A stretch of DNA of 64,000 bases from Parafrankia sp. EUN1f (GTDB taxonomy: Bacteria; Actinomycetota; Actinomycetes; Frankiales; Frankiaceae), in NCBI RefSeq assembly GCF_000177675.1, contig NZ_ADGX01000005.1:1-64000 (forward strand), in the 5' to 3' direction. The notes under the pieces were generated by a model, which saw only the letters and a list, made by a program, of their open reading frames with translations, was not told where the DNA came from and did not search any database. The first letter of the stretch is position 1. Each line of letters opens with the position of its first letter. Below are positions 1 through 8,553 of this stretch, piece by piece. Both the position numbers and the translations under genes were made by a program.

Positions 1-291
1 GGCCGCGGCACCGGCCGCGGCCGCGGTCGCGTCGAGACGCCGGCGCAGGCGCCACAGCCCGGTGGCGAGCTCGGCCACCGCCGACGGTCGCAGCGTGCCC
101 GCGGCAGCCGCACCCTCCGACTGCGCCACGGCGGGTAGCTCCGGTGCCGGCTGCTCGGCGGACGCGGGTCCGTCCTGCAGGGAAGCCCACAGCGCGTCGG
201 CCCATTTCTCCGGAATCGACGGCGGGGCGATGCGGAAGGCACGCGGATGGCGCCACTGGCGCAGACCGTCGGGCCACCGACTGTCAGACAT
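1..291 (-). CDS. GrpE-like protein, N-terminal part (cut by window edge)
   Basis: Only about the first 97 codons are inside the window. The frame starts at an ATG at 291, begins MSDSRWPDGLRQWRHPRAFR and stays open to base 1, ending in LATGLWRLRRRLDATAAAAG. The start overlaps the stop of the upstream gene by 8 nt (ATGTCTGA), so it is translationally coupled to that gene and to the kinase before it. In actinobacteria, operons of a soluble kinase and a J-like protein can continue with a GrpE-type exchange factor and an Hsp70. The LWRLRRRL stretch is compatible with the start of such a GrpE domain, but the diagnostic C-terminal part is off the edge. That a gene is present is well supported; the GrpE label is a weak inference. 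Confidence 0.55.
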   Translation of the reverse strand, partial: MSDSRWPDGLRQWRHPRAFRIAPPSIPEKWADALWASLQDGPASAEQPAPELPAVAQSEGAAAAGTLRPSAVAELATGLWRLRRRLDATAAAAGAAA

Positions 292-1903
292 TGCCAATCC
301 CCAGAGGTTTCTCGCCGCGGTTCCAGCCGCGGGCAGCCAGGTCCTTCAGAGCGGGATAGGAGTCCAGCCGCGCTTTCTCCCGGCGCCCGGCGGGCGCGAC
401 GGCGGCGAGCACGTCGACGAGGAGCGCGGCGAAGGCGGCGAACACGGCGAGGGCGATGAACCCGCCGCCGGAGCCGGGGAACAGCATGGTGGGAATGCTG
501 ATCGCGACCACGAAGTAGAGGGCGCAGCGCAGCACGGCCGCTCCCTGCCGACGCACCGTCCGGCTCTCGCAGGACGAGCAACGCGGCACCGTGACCTTCG
601 TGTTGCGCCAGCTCACCCGGGGATAGGTCCGGGTGATGTCGCCGTGCATCCAGATCTCCATCGCCGCGGAGACGCCCGGCTCCTTCTCGCAGAACCAGCA
701 CGTGAGCGACTGCGTGGCCGCCTCCAGGATCCGGCGGTTCTCGGCCAGCCGTTCCCGGACCGTCTCCGACGCCGCCACCCCCTCGGCGCGGACCGTCGCC
801 GCGGACATCCGCTGCTGGTCGCGGACAGAGGCCTCCGTCGGGGGCTCCGGCCGGTCCCGGGCCTGGTCGAACGCGAGCAGGCAGGTCAGGGTCTCGACAG
901 CCACCCGGTCGCGGGTGCGCACCCGCGTCGACTCGTCGGCGGGCAGCAGCAGGTCCAGTCGCTCGAGTGCACCCGTGGACTCGGTGAGGATGCGCTCCGC
1001 CTGTGCCAGGCCCTCCCTGCGGGTGCCGTTGGCCACCCCCACGGCGCTGTCGCACAACCGGTCGATCTCGTCGGCCCACGGTGCGCCGGCCGTGCGCAGG
1101 GCGGCACCCAGGGTCTCCTCGGCGTCGCTTCCCAGCCGCGCGCCGCGCATGGCCGCCAGCTGCCGCTCAGCCCGGTCACGCTCACCGGCGGCGATGGCCT
1201 CCGCCGCCAGCCCGGCACCGATCGACAGCAGCGCGGCGGGCAGCCCGCTGCGGATGGTGTCGGCCAGGCCGGGGTCGAGCCGGGCGTCCGCGGCGCGGCG
1301 GATGCGCTCCTCAAGGCCGCTCCATACCTGGTGGTCACGCAGGACGTCCCCCCAGCGCCGGTAGACCAGGACCCAGTCGGGTGGTTCCGAGCCCGGGGTC
1401 AGCTCGGCGTCCAGCGCCTGCAGGTGACCGAGCACCGCTACGTTGTGCAGCGCGTTCGCGGCGTCCGGTGCGGGTACCTGTCGATCACTGTTCTCGGCCG
1501 TGGCGGCCCACAACCTGGCCGCCTCCTGCGTGTCACCGGCGGCCAGCGCGGCCAGCGCCGGGTCCTCGCCGGTGCCGGTGCCGGTGCCGTCGCTGGAGCT
1601 GCTGCTGCCGCCGCCGACCGGCCAGAACCAGAAGAACTCGTCGACAAGCCGCTGACGCGGATCACCGAGCCGGTCGAGAGCGGCCCGGATGTCCGCACTG
1701 GACGGCTCGGGCCGCAGCGGCAGAAGGTCCGGTACCGGCAGCGGTGCCCCGGTCTTCTCCAGGATGGCGAGCATGTCCGACTGCCGTCTGATGTCGCGGG
1801 CCGTGGCCGACAGCGGGACGCCGGTGAGGCGGAACGCGTTCTGGCGGTAGAGCTGGGCGGACACCCGCCGCAGCGGGGCGAGGTCGGTGCCGTGCGTGGT
1901 CAA
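284..1903 (-). CDS. J-like N-terminal, zinc-ribbon and membrane-anchored protein of unknown function
   Basis: About 539 aa from a TTG at 1903, which lies 4 nt after the kinase stop and has a GGGGG ribosome site 8 nt upstream. A GTG at 2014 would overlap the kinase by more than 100 nt and is less likely. The N-terminus (LYRQNAFRLTGVPLSATARD then LVDEFFWFWP) looks like a degenerate J-domain-like module. The middle is Ala/Arg-rich and helical, possibly TPR-like. Near the C-terminus are two Cys pairs (CWFC and CSSC), suggesting a zinc ribbon, followed by about two hydrophobic segments (LYFVVAISIPTMLF and FIALAVFAAFAALLVDVLAA). A low-complexity GGGSSSSS patch sits in the middle. Context (kinase upstream, possible GrpE downstream) suggests a chaperone-linked signalling role; the biochemical function is unknown. 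Confidence 0.75.
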   Translation of the reverse strand: MTTHGTDLAPLRRVSAQLYRQNAFRLTGVPLSATARDIRRQSDMLAILEKTGAPLPVPDLLPLRPEPSSADIRAALDRLGDPRQRLVDEFFWFWPVGGGSSSSSDGTGTGTGEDPALAALAAGDTQEAARLWAATAENSDRQVPAPDAANALHNVAVLGHLQALDAELTPGSEPPDWVLVYRRWGDVLRDHQVWSGLEERIRRAADARLDPGLADTIRSGLPAALLSIGAGLAAEAIAAGERDRAERQLAAMRGARLGSDAEETLGAALRTAGAPWADEIDRLCDSAVGVANGTRREGLAQAERILTESTGALERLDLLLPADESTRVRTRDRVAVETLTCLLAFDQARDRPEPPTEASVRDQQRMSAATVRAEGVAASETVRERLAENRRILEAATQSLTCWFCEKEPGVSAAMEIWMHGDITRTYPRVSWRNTKVTVPRCSSCESRTVRRQGAAVLRCALYFVVAISIPTMLFPGSGGGFIALAVFAAFAALLVDVLAAVAPAGRREKARLDSYPALKDLAARGWNRGEKPLGIGNV

Positions 1904-1907
1904 GGCG

Positions 1908-2969
1908 TCAGCCCCCTGTGTTCTTGCCGGCGGCGATCTCCCCGGCCGGCCCCGGTTCCCGCCCGCGTTGCCGCGGCCGGTCTGTGCGTGGTGTGTCCGC
2001 GCGTCGGCTGTCACGTCCGGTGTCCGCGTGTTCGGTGCCCGTGGATCCGGTGTCCGCGGGAGGCGGGTCCTGGGGCGGCACGTGCCGAGGCCGGTCCTGG
2101 TGGGGCGGGTTCGGGCGCGCTGGCCAGGCCTCCAGGTCGGCGAGCATCTCGGCCGCGGACGGGTAGCGCGTCGCGGTGTCGAAGGACAGCGCCCGGACGA
2201 TGATCGCGTTGAGCAGATCGTCGACCGCGTACCGCACCTGGTTCGGCGGCACGAGCGCCGTGGTGTCCCAGGCGGCCGTGATCGGATCGCCGGCGGCGCG
2301 CCGCGGGTAGGGGAACTCGTCGGTCAGCAGCAGGTAGAACACCGCGCCGAGGGCCCAGACATCGCCCGGCACCGACGCCAGATGGGGGTGCAGCAGTGTT
2401 TCCGGCGCCATGAACGCGATGGTTCCCTGCGAGCTGGCCAGCAGCGTCAGCGCGCTGACCTTCCGGGCGAGCCCGAAATCGCTGATCCGGGCCCGGGGCC
2501 CGTCCCGGTCGTAGCCGACCAGAATGTTCTGCGGGGTGATGTCGCGGTGGACGATCGGTGGTGATTCCCGATGGGCGACAGCCAGCCCACGGGCGACCTG
2601 GCGCATGACGTCGACCGCGACGGGAATGGGCACGAACGCTTCACCGAACGACAGCCGGAAACCGGTCAGTGTGCCGCCGTTGACATATTCCATGGTGAAG
2701 TACGCATGGACGCCGCTGTCCGCCTCGACGGTGTTTGCCTCAAAGACGCGAACGATGTTCGGGTGGCCCAGCCTGGAGAGCAGCATTGCCTCACCGAGCG
2801 CGTCCCGCACCTGCTCCGCGGACATTCCCTCCTGCCGGAACACCTTCATCGCCTGCCGGCCCAGATACCGGTGCTCGACCCGGTAGACCTCGGCGAAGGC
2901 ACCGCGGCCCAGCAGCCGTTCGACGGTGTAGGTATCGCGTATCACTTGCCCGACGCTTAACAGGGCCAT
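1908..2969 (-). CDS. Serine/threonine protein kinase, soluble
   Basis: 353 aa with an intact Hanks-type kinase core: glycine loop LGRGAFAEV (about 20-28), lysine K42, helix-C Glu near 60, catalytic loop HRDITPQN (141-148), DFG at 164-166 and APE at 188-190. The catalytic loop carries T-P-Q where K-P-x is usual, so the Lys that contacts the gamma-phosphate is absent, as in some atypical but active kinases. The domain ends near residue 280. The rest is a Pro/Arg/Asp-rich tail (PPHQDRPRHVPPQDPPPADT) with no transmembrane helix, so the enzyme is probably cytosolic. It leads an operon with the J-like and GrpE-like genes. Start ATG at 2969. Confidence 0.92.
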   Translation of the reverse strand: MALLSVGQVIRDTYTVERLLGRGAFAEVYRVEHRYLGRQAMKVFRQEGMSAEQVRDALGEAMLLSRLGHPNIVRVFEANTVEADSGVHAYFTMEYVNGGTLTGFRLSFGEAFVPIPVAVDVMRQVARGLAVAHRESPPIVHRDITPQNILVGYDRDGPRARISDFGLARKVSALTLLASSQGTIAFMAPETLLHPHLASVPGDVWALGAVFYLLLTDEFPYPRRAAGDPITAAWDTTALVPPNQVRYAVDDLLNAIIVRALSFDTATRYPSAAEMLADLEAWPARPNPPHQDRPRHVPPQDPPPADTGSTGTEHADTGRDSRRADTPRTDRPRQRGREPGPAGEIAAGKNTGG

Positions 2970-3168
2970 ACCGCTGTGACCTCCGAGGGCACTACCACGG
3001 GTGTTCTTCCCCGGCAGGTCGGCGTCGACCGCCGACTCCGGAGAACCTAGAGGACGGGCCTTCGGCCGGGTAGTGGAGCGCTACACCCCACGGCCGCACC
3101 GGGCCCGGGTGTGGGTCCGTGGACCTGTCCGTGCCCTGCGGGCGGCCGCGTGGACAGGATCGCCCGGC

Positions 3169-3201
3169 GTGAGGCCGGCGTGAGGCCGGCGTGCGGCCGG
3201 C
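3169..3201. repeat. Three tandem 11-bp units (GTGAGGCCGGC type)
   Basis: Units at 3169-3179, 3180-3190 and 3191-3201; the third has GTGCGG in place of GTGAGG. They lie just downstream of the FHA gene's stop, between it and the kinase promoter. A simple slipped-strand repeat; no function is evident. Confidence 0.8.
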
Positions 3202-3209
3202 GTGCCTGG

Positions 3210-3917
3210 CTACTTCTGGCCAGGCGGGCCGAGGTCGTGCTCGGTGACCACCCGGTTGAGGATCATCCAGTGCGCCAGAGACTCCCAGTCCGTCAGTTCG
3301 GGGACGCCGCGTCGGCTCAGCTCCTGCCGGATGTCGGTGATGACGTTGCGCACGTACCTTGGGCTGAGGTTCAGCCGTGCGCCGATCTCCTGGTAGGTGG
3401 CCGGGCGGGCGTCGCTTCCGCAGCGGGTCAGCAGCGGCCGGCACAGCTCGACGATGATGTCCCGCTGCGCCGGGGTGAGCTGCAGTGGCCCGCCGATCGT
3501 CGCCCGGCTTTCGGAAAGCGTGCTGGCGCCGAAGAACCGGCGGTCATAGGTGACGGCGGAGGCGTCGACATGGATGGTGGCGGTCGCCCCACCCTGGCGG
3601 GCCAGGACGATGTCGAACTCGGAGAACGGCAGCGATGTGACCGCCGCGCCGGGTTCGATGACCCTGTCCGCCCCGACGGGCGGGCGCAGTGAGAACGGCT
3701 TGGACTGGGACTTGTTGTACACCAGGACGCAGTCGTCGAGAACCCGCAGCGAGGCCATGTGCCGTGACAGGTAGATGTCATCCGGCAGCTTGATGGTGCA
3801 GGCGCTGCTGCGCCCGACCGTGATTTCCGCGCCGCGGCCGGCCCGCCACCGGGTCCCGCCATGTTCGAGTACGACGACGGGCCCTGGCAGCGAACTGCCC
3901 ATGGCGGCGTTGCTCAC
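3210..3917 (-). CDS. FHA-domain protein with C-terminal winged-helix-like domain
   Basis: 235 aa. The N-terminal half is an FHA phosphothreonine-binding domain: GRSSAC (35-40, the conserved Gly-Arg) and SRHMASL (51-57, the conserved Ser and His). The C-terminal part (about 147-219), with LTPAQRDIIVELCRPLL and ATYQEIGARLNLSPRYVRNV, looks like a helix-turn-helix of the kind used in regulators. A plausible role is to bind a phosphorylated partner of the adjacent kinases and pass this to DNA or to a partner protein; this is inference from domains and location. The gene lies upstream of, and in the same direction as, the kinase operon, about 240 bp away, and diverges from the second kinase. Confidence 0.85.
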   Translation of the reverse strand: MSNAAMGSSLPGPVVVLEHGGTRWRAGRGAEITVGRSSACTIKLPDDIYLSRHMASLRVLDDCVLVYNKSQSKPFSLRPPVGADRVIEPGAAVTSLPFSEFDIVLARQGGATATIHVDASAVTYDRRFFGASTLSESRATIGGPLQLTPAQRDIIVELCRPLLTRCGSDARPATYQEIGARLNLSPRYVRNVITDIRQELSRRGVPELTDWESLAHWMILNRVVTEHDLGPPGQK

Positions 3918-4145
3918 CTGCGCGCTCCTGGTCCTCGCCCGGCGGATTCTAATGAAGGAACCGGACCAACTCTAGTCGCCCGCTCGGCCACCCGTCATTG
4001 TAACGGCGGCCGTCGGCGTTCCCGGGGATAGAAGTACCGTGGTCGGCGGTGTTGCACCCGGACTTTAGGCGGAAAGACAGGTGCTCCGTGGGTCGCGGGT
4101 GGGACGACTGCCGCATGATGTGCTTGTGATGCTCTGGGGCGTTCG

Positions 4146-6056
4146 ATGATGATCGACCGGGCACGGGTGGCCGCTGCCGTGCCCAACTACGTTCTCGGCG
4201 AGGATCTCGGTGCGGGCGCGTTCGGGCTGGTGCTGAGGGCGGAGCACCGTCGGATGCGTCGCCCGAGCGCGATCAAGGTGATGCGGGCCCGCGACGCCGG
4301 CGGCGAGTGGATCGACTTCGCGGCCGAGGCCCGGCTGCTGGGCAGCCTTGATCATCCGCATGTGGTCCGGGTGTATGACTACGTCGAGGATGACGATCTC
4401 CGCCTCGTGGTGATGGAGCTGCTGGGCGGAGGCACGCTGAGCCGGCGCCGCAGCCGGCTGACCCCGGAGCAGGCGTGTGCGGTGGGCCTGGCGGTGGCCG
4501 CCGCGCTGAGCCACACCCACGACCACAACGTGCTGCACCGCGATGTCAAGGGCGACAACATCCTGTTCGCCGCGGACGGGACGGTGAAGGTCGTCGACTT
4601 CGGCATCGCGCGGGTGTTCGAGGGCGCGGCGACCACCGCAAGCAAGGTTGTCGGCACACCGATGAACATGGCTCCCGAACAGATCGAACGCGGGCGCCTG
4701 GGCCCGGCGACCGACCTGTACGCGCTGGGCAGCGTCCTCTACCGCCTGTTGACCGGGCGCCCTCCGTTCGACCCCCGGCAGCCGCTGCACGTCCTGTGGC
4801 ACCAGCAGCTGTCGGCGCCACCCCCGCCCATGCCGGGGGTGGCCGGGCCGGTCGCCGAGGTCGTCCTGCACGCACTGGCGAAGGATCCCGCCGCCCGGCC
4901 GCCGGACGCCGTCACGTTCGCCACCGCGCTAGCCCACGCCGCGACCGAGGCCTATGGCGCGGGCTGGACCGTGCGGGCCGGCCTGCCACTGCACCTCGAC
5001 GACGCCGTCCGCCGCGCGGCGGAGGGGATCTCGCTCGGTGGCGTGCGAGCCGCTGGCGCCGTGATCCCCGAGGCCCGGATCCGCGAGGCCGTGATCCCTG
5101 CGGGGGACGAGCCCCCGGCCGCCACCGGTAGCGCCGTCGCCGCTGGTGACCGCGCCCGCCGTGATGCCGGCGCTGACGCCGCTGACGCCGCTGACGCCGC
5201 TGACGGCACTGACGGCACTGACAGCGATGACGGTGATGAGGACCGCGGTGTCGGCGCGACGCGGAAGCTGGCGGAGGGCGGGAAGCCGGACCTGTGGGGC
5301 GGTGCGGAGCCCACCGCCCAGGGGCTCGCGCGGCTGAGGGGGACCCTCGGCCCGGACCATCCCGACACCCTGGCGGCGGCGAACAGCCTGGCCGTTCGGC
5401 TCAGTGCCCGGGGTGACCACCGGGCCGCCCGCGCGCTGGACGAGGACACGCTTGCGCGGCGCGGCCGGGTGCTCGGGCCCGACCACCCCGACACCCTCAC
5501 CTCGGCCCACAACCTCGCGGTCGACCTCGCCGAGCTCGGCGACCAGGCCGCCGCCCGCGACCTGTACCGCGAGACGCTTGCCCGGCGCCGCCGGGCGCTC
5601 GGGCCCGACCACCCGGAGACCCTGGGCACGGCGAACAACCTCGGCATCGTGCTGGGCGCCCTCGGGGACCACCTGGCGGCCTGCGAGCTGGGGGAGGACA
5701 CCCTCATCCGGCGGCGCCGGGTGCTGGGGGAAAGCCATCCCGACAGCCTGACCTCGGCGTACAACCTCGCTGTCCGGCTCAGCGCCCTCGGGGATCACGA
5801 AGCGGCCTGCGAGCTGGGGGAGGACACCTTCACCCGGCGCGGCGCGGTGCTGGGCCCAGGCCACCCGGACACGGTGAAGTCGGCCTACAACCTGGCTGTC
5901 TACCTGGGCAGGCTCGGCCGCTTCCCGCGGGCGCGGGAGATCGGCGCGGACGTCCTGACCAGCCGGCTGCGCGCGCTCGGCCCAGAGCATCCCGAGACCC
6001 GCGAGGTCGAGGAGGCGCTGCAGTGGTGGGCCGATCAGGAGGCCGCCGGCGGGTGA
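4146..6056 (+). CDS. Serine/threonine kinase fused to TPR array
   Basis: 636 aa. The kinase core is intact: LGAGAFGLV (21-29), K44, HRDVKGDN (131-138), DFG 151-153, APE 176-178. After about residue 270 there is a linker with an Ala-Asp/Gly-Thr-Asp low-complexity run (ADAADAADAADGTDGTDSDD) encoded by short tandem repeats. Then come five to six 42-residue tetratricopeptide repeats built on GPDHPDTL...NLAV.L..LGD..AA..L.E.TL.RR, of the TPR_10/TPR_12 type common in Frankia and Streptomyces. No transmembrane helix is seen. TPRs probably recruit the kinase's partner proteins. ATG at 4146 is followed at once by a second ATG, either of which could serve. It diverges from the FHA gene across about 230 bp. 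Confidence 0.93.
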   Translation: MMIDRARVAAAVPNYVLGEDLGAGAFGLVLRAEHRRMRRPSAIKVMRARDAGGEWIDFAAEARLLGSLDHPHVVRVYDYVEDDDLRLVVMELLGGGTLSRRRSRLTPEQACAVGLAVAAALSHTHDHNVLHRDVKGDNILFAADGTVKVVDFGIARVFEGAATTASKVVGTPMNMAPEQIERGRLGPATDLYALGSVLYRLLTGRPPFDPRQPLHVLWHQQLSAPPPPMPGVAGPVAEVVLHALAKDPAARPPDAVTFATALAHAATEAYGAGWTVRAGLPLHLDDAVRRAAEGISLGGVRAAGAVIPEARIREAVIPAGDEPPAATGSAVAAGDRARRDAGADAADAADAADGTDGTDSDDGDEDRGVGATRKLAEGGKPDLWGGAEPTAQGLARLRGTLGPDHPDTLAAANSLAVRLSARGDHRAARALDEDTLARRGRVLGPDHPDTLTSAHNLAVDLAELGDQAAARDLYRETLARRRRALGPDHPETLGTANNLGIVLGALGDHLAACELGEDTLIRRRRVLGESHPDSLTSAYNLAVRLSALGDHEAACELGEDTFTRRGAVLGPGHPDTVKSAYNLAVYLGRLGRFPRAREIGADVLTSRLRALGPEHPETREVEEALQWWADQEAAGG

Positions 6057-6077
6057 CGCGGACGACTGCCCGGTGGC

Positions 6078-7112
6078 TCAGTAGCCGGCGGTGATGTCGA
6101 CGAGGCCGTGCAACGGCTCGCCCGCGCGCCAGCGCCGGAGGTTGTCCGAGAACACATCAAGGCCACGGCTGAAGCCACCGGGAGCCGACCAGGACAGGTG
6201 CGGCATGATCCGCACCCGCGGGTCGTGGCGCAGCGGGTGGTCGGCCGGCAGTGGCTCCGGGTCGGTGACGTCCAGGCTGGCGCGGGAGACGATCCCGGTC
6301 GCCAGCGCACGGACCAGCGCGTCGGTGTCGACGATCCGCCCCCGGGCGATGTTCACCAGATGCAGGCCGGGCTTCGCGAGTGCGAACGCGGCGTCATCGA
6401 GCAGCCGGTTCGTCTGCGGGGTCAGGGCGGCGGCGACCACCAGATGGTCGGCCTGCCCGAGCAGCTCGGCGAGCGTCTGCACGACCGTCACACCCGGGAC
6501 GTCGGAAGGGCGGCCGCTGCGCCGCAGTGCCAGCAGGCGGGTCCCGAAGCCGGCCAGGCGGGGTGCCAGGGCCTGGGCGATCGACCCGAAGCCGAGCAGC
6601 CCGACGGTGCGGCCATCCAGCGTGCCCAGCGGCTCGGCGATGTACGGCTCGTTCGTCTCGGCCTCCCAGATCTCCGGGAAGCGCTTCTCGGCGGCGAGGA
6701 GCAGGCCGACCGTCATCTCCGCGATCGCGACGCTGTTCGCGCCTCGGCCGCAGGTCACCGTGCGGCCGGCCAGCCGGTCGAGGGGGAACCCGTCGACGCC
6801 CGTCGACACGAAATGCACCCATTCCGCCCGTTCGATCGCGTCCAGCGCGGCTGGCGACGGCGAGTTGTTCAGCGACCAGGGCATGGCCAGCGACACCAGC
6901 GGCCCGGCCGGTGTGGCGGGCAGGGGGTCGCCGCCCAGGACGTCGAGAACCTCGACGTCGGTGCCGAGCGCGGTGCGCAGCGGGTCGACGAACGGTTGCG
7001 GCAGCAGCGCCGCGACCACGGCGGCCGCGGCCGGCGGCCGGTCATCGAGGGGCAGGGCGGGGGACGTCTGGGGCACGAAAACACCCAAACACGCTGGCTG
7101 TGCGGGAGCCAA
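6078..7112 (-). CDS. D-isomer-specific 2-hydroxyacid dehydrogenase family protein
   Basis: Up to 344 aa. The NAD-binding fold has LLGFGSIAQALA (a GxGxxA-type nucleotide loop). The catalytic residues of the family follow: Arg in NIARGRIVD, an acid in DVTDPEPLP and His in MPHLSWSAPG. It probably reduces or oxidises a 2-keto/2-hydroxy acid with NAD(P)H in the cytosol; the substrate cannot be read from the sequence. The start is uncertain: TTG at 7112, or a GTG about 30 nt further in that would begin VPQTSPALPLDD. It converges with the kinase-TPR gene (21-nt gap) and lies downstream of the ACP operon terminator, so it probably has its own promoter near 7120. Confidence 0.88.
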   Translation of the reverse strand: MAPAQPACLGVFVPQTSPALPLDDRPPAAAAVVAALLPQPFVDPLRTALGTDVEVLDVLGGDPLPATPAGPLVSLAMPWSLNNSPSPAALDAIERAEWVHFVSTGVDGFPLDRLAGRTVTCGRGANSVAIAEMTVGLLLAAEKRFPEIWEAETNEPYIAEPLGTLDGRTVGLLGFGSIAQALAPRLAGFGTRLLALRRSGRPSDVPGVTVVQTLAELLGQADHLVVAAALTPQTNRLLDDAAFALAKPGLHLVNIARGRIVDTDALVRALATGIVSRASLDVTDPEPLPADHPLRHDPRVRIMPHLSWSAPGGFSRGLDVFSDNLRRWRAGEPLHGLVDITAGY

Positions 7113-7162
7113 CGCCGATTCCGCGTGATCTTCTTCACTTTTCTATCGGTAAGATGAAGAAG

Positions 7163-7192
7163 GCCGTGCCGTACGGCGCCGCACGGCACGGC
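7163..7192 (-). terminator. Hairpin terminator after the ACP gene
   Basis: Inverted repeat with 10-bp arms (GCCGTGCCGT at 7163-7172 and ACGGCACGGC at 7183-7192) around a GC-rich loop, 16 nt past the ACP stop. No clear U-run, which is common in high-GC actinobacteria. Confidence 0.6.
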
Positions 7193-7208
7193 ACTACGCG
7201 GTCGGACG

Positions 7209-7466
7209 TCAGACGGTCGCCGTTTCGAGCGTCGCGAGCACGATGCGGACGACGTCGCTGATGGAGGCGAGGGTGAAGACGTCCTCGTCCTCGATCTCGA
7301 TGTCGTAGGCGCGTTCGATGCGGGAGATCATGACGAGGACCTTCATCGAGTCCGCGCCCTCGGCACTGCGAAGATCAAGGTCTGGGGTGAGCGTGTCGGC
7401 CTGCATCCCGAGCTCGCGGGCGACGATGTCCGTGACGGTGCTCAGAACCTCGGATTCGGACGGCAT
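7209..7466 (-). CDS. Acyl carrier protein
   Basis: 85 aa, the normal ACP length and strongly acidic. The phosphopantetheine attachment Ser is S40 in EGADSMKVLVMISRIE, matching the family's D-S-(M/L) motif, and helix III (EDEDVFTLASISDVV) is also recognisable. It lies 14 nt downstream of the diiron desaturase gene and in the same operon. It therefore probably carries the acyl chain for that enzyme rather than serving housekeeping fatty acid synthesis, which would sit in a fab cluster. The divergent AMP-dependent ligase is a candidate loader. Start ATG at 7466. Confidence 0.93.
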   Translation of the reverse strand: MPSESEVLSTVTDIVARELGMQADTLTPDLDLRSAEGADSMKVLVMISRIERAYDIEIEDEDVFTLASISDVVRIVLATLETATV

Positions 7467-7480
7467 GATCGTCGCTCCGT

Positions 7481-8293
7481 TCAGACCGAGAGCTCGGCCA
7501 TGGCATGGCGGATGGTCGAGTTCCGGGTGAGGTCCCGGCCCACCGCCGTGCCGAGCATGCGCCGCAGCTTCGCCTGCAGCTTCTCCTGCGCGTCGGGCGG
7601 GGAGATCCGCAGGAACACGTCGATCACGTCGTCGACGGTCTCGTGGTCACGCATCTCCTCGACGCGCTGGTGCTTGTAGACGCCGACCGGGTGGTTCAGC
7701 CGCGGACTGGTCACGTAGAAGTGGATCCTCTCCAGGACCGACTTCAGCTCCTCCGGGTGCTGGGCGAGGCGGCGCTTCAGATAGAAGAGGAACTCGCGGG
7801 CGTGGCCCGCCTCGTCGCGGCTGGCGTTCAGGAAGAGGCCGGCGAGAACGGGCTCCTGCACCCATTCCGCCAGCGCCCGGTAGGCCGTGTTGACGATGAT
7901 CTCCGAGATGACGTTGGTGGTCAGCGTCGCGCTCGGCGTGATTCCGGCCTCGTACGGCTCGCGCAGAGCCTCGATCTTGTCCTGGTCGATGTGGACACCG
8001 ACGGCCTTGAGCCAGGCACGGAACGCGTAGTGGTGCTGCAGCTCCTGGTAGGCCCAGATGGCCACGAAGGCCGAGCAGTCGTAGTCGTCGTGGAACTCGC
8101 TGAGGAAGCCGTGCAGCCCGGGAAGGGACGTCGCCTCACCGACGACGACGCCCTTGACGAGGGCCAGGTAAGCCGGCTGGACGAGCTCCTGGTTGATGTT
8201 CTCAAGCCCCAGCTCGCAAACCTTCCACTGGAGCCGTTCGTAGTGTTCGAAGACCTCGAAGCTGTGTGACTTCTCAAACGTGGCGGTCGGCAT
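7481..8293 (-). CDS. Soluble diiron (ferritin-like) acyl-ACP desaturase family protein
   Basis: 270 aa from the ATG at 8293 (MPTATFEKSH), with a GAAGGG ribosome site upstream. Helical, ferritin-like. The full set of diiron ligands is visible: Glu near 53, E84xxH87 in QELQHHYAF, Glu 131 in NVISEIIVN and E161xxH164 in SRDEAGHAREF. This is the E..ExxH..E..ExxH pattern of plant-type stearoyl-ACP desaturases, here somewhat shorter than the 330 or more aa typical of them. It would insert a double bond, or perform another O2-dependent oxidation, on an acyl-ACP. The ACP gene follows 14 nt later, and an AMP-ligase diverges from the same promoter region. An AurF-like N-oxygenase role is a less likely alternative. 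Confidence 0.85.
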   Translation of the reverse strand: MPTATFEKSHSFEVFEHYERLQWKVCELGLENINQELVQPAYLALVKGVVVGEATSLPGLHGFLSEFHDDYDCSAFVAIWAYQELQHHYAFRAWLKAVGVHIDQDKIEALREPYEAGITPSATLTTNVISEIIVNTAYRALAEWVQEPVLAGLFLNASRDEAGHAREFLFYLKRRLAQHPEELKSVLERIHFYVTSPRLNHPVGVYKHQRVEEMRDHETVDDVIDVFLRISPPDAQEKLQAKLRRMLGTAVGRDLTRNSTIRHAMAELSV

Positions 8294-8553
8294 GGATGAA
8301 CCCTTCGGCGAGCTTCCGCGCGAGCCCCGCGCGGGTTCACCATGGAATGCGCGCCCGATCATCACAACCCTGGATTCGATCTCCCAATCGGCTGATCCGC
8401 CCGCGGGGCGATACGCGCGCGGTGCCACGGACAGCCGCCGCGGTGGCATCGTAGGACCGGGCGTAGGACCGGCCCCGACAACACCGACCACTGATCCGTC
8501 CGCTGGCGCGGGCCGTGGCTGATCGAGACCGGCGAGAGGGCGAGGACGAGGAC

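Noticed and set aside
62-2203. Long open frame of 713 codons on the + strand
   Set aside because: Antisense to the J-like protein and kinase; Arg/Gly/Pro-rich with no domain, typical of mirror frames in high-GC DNA.
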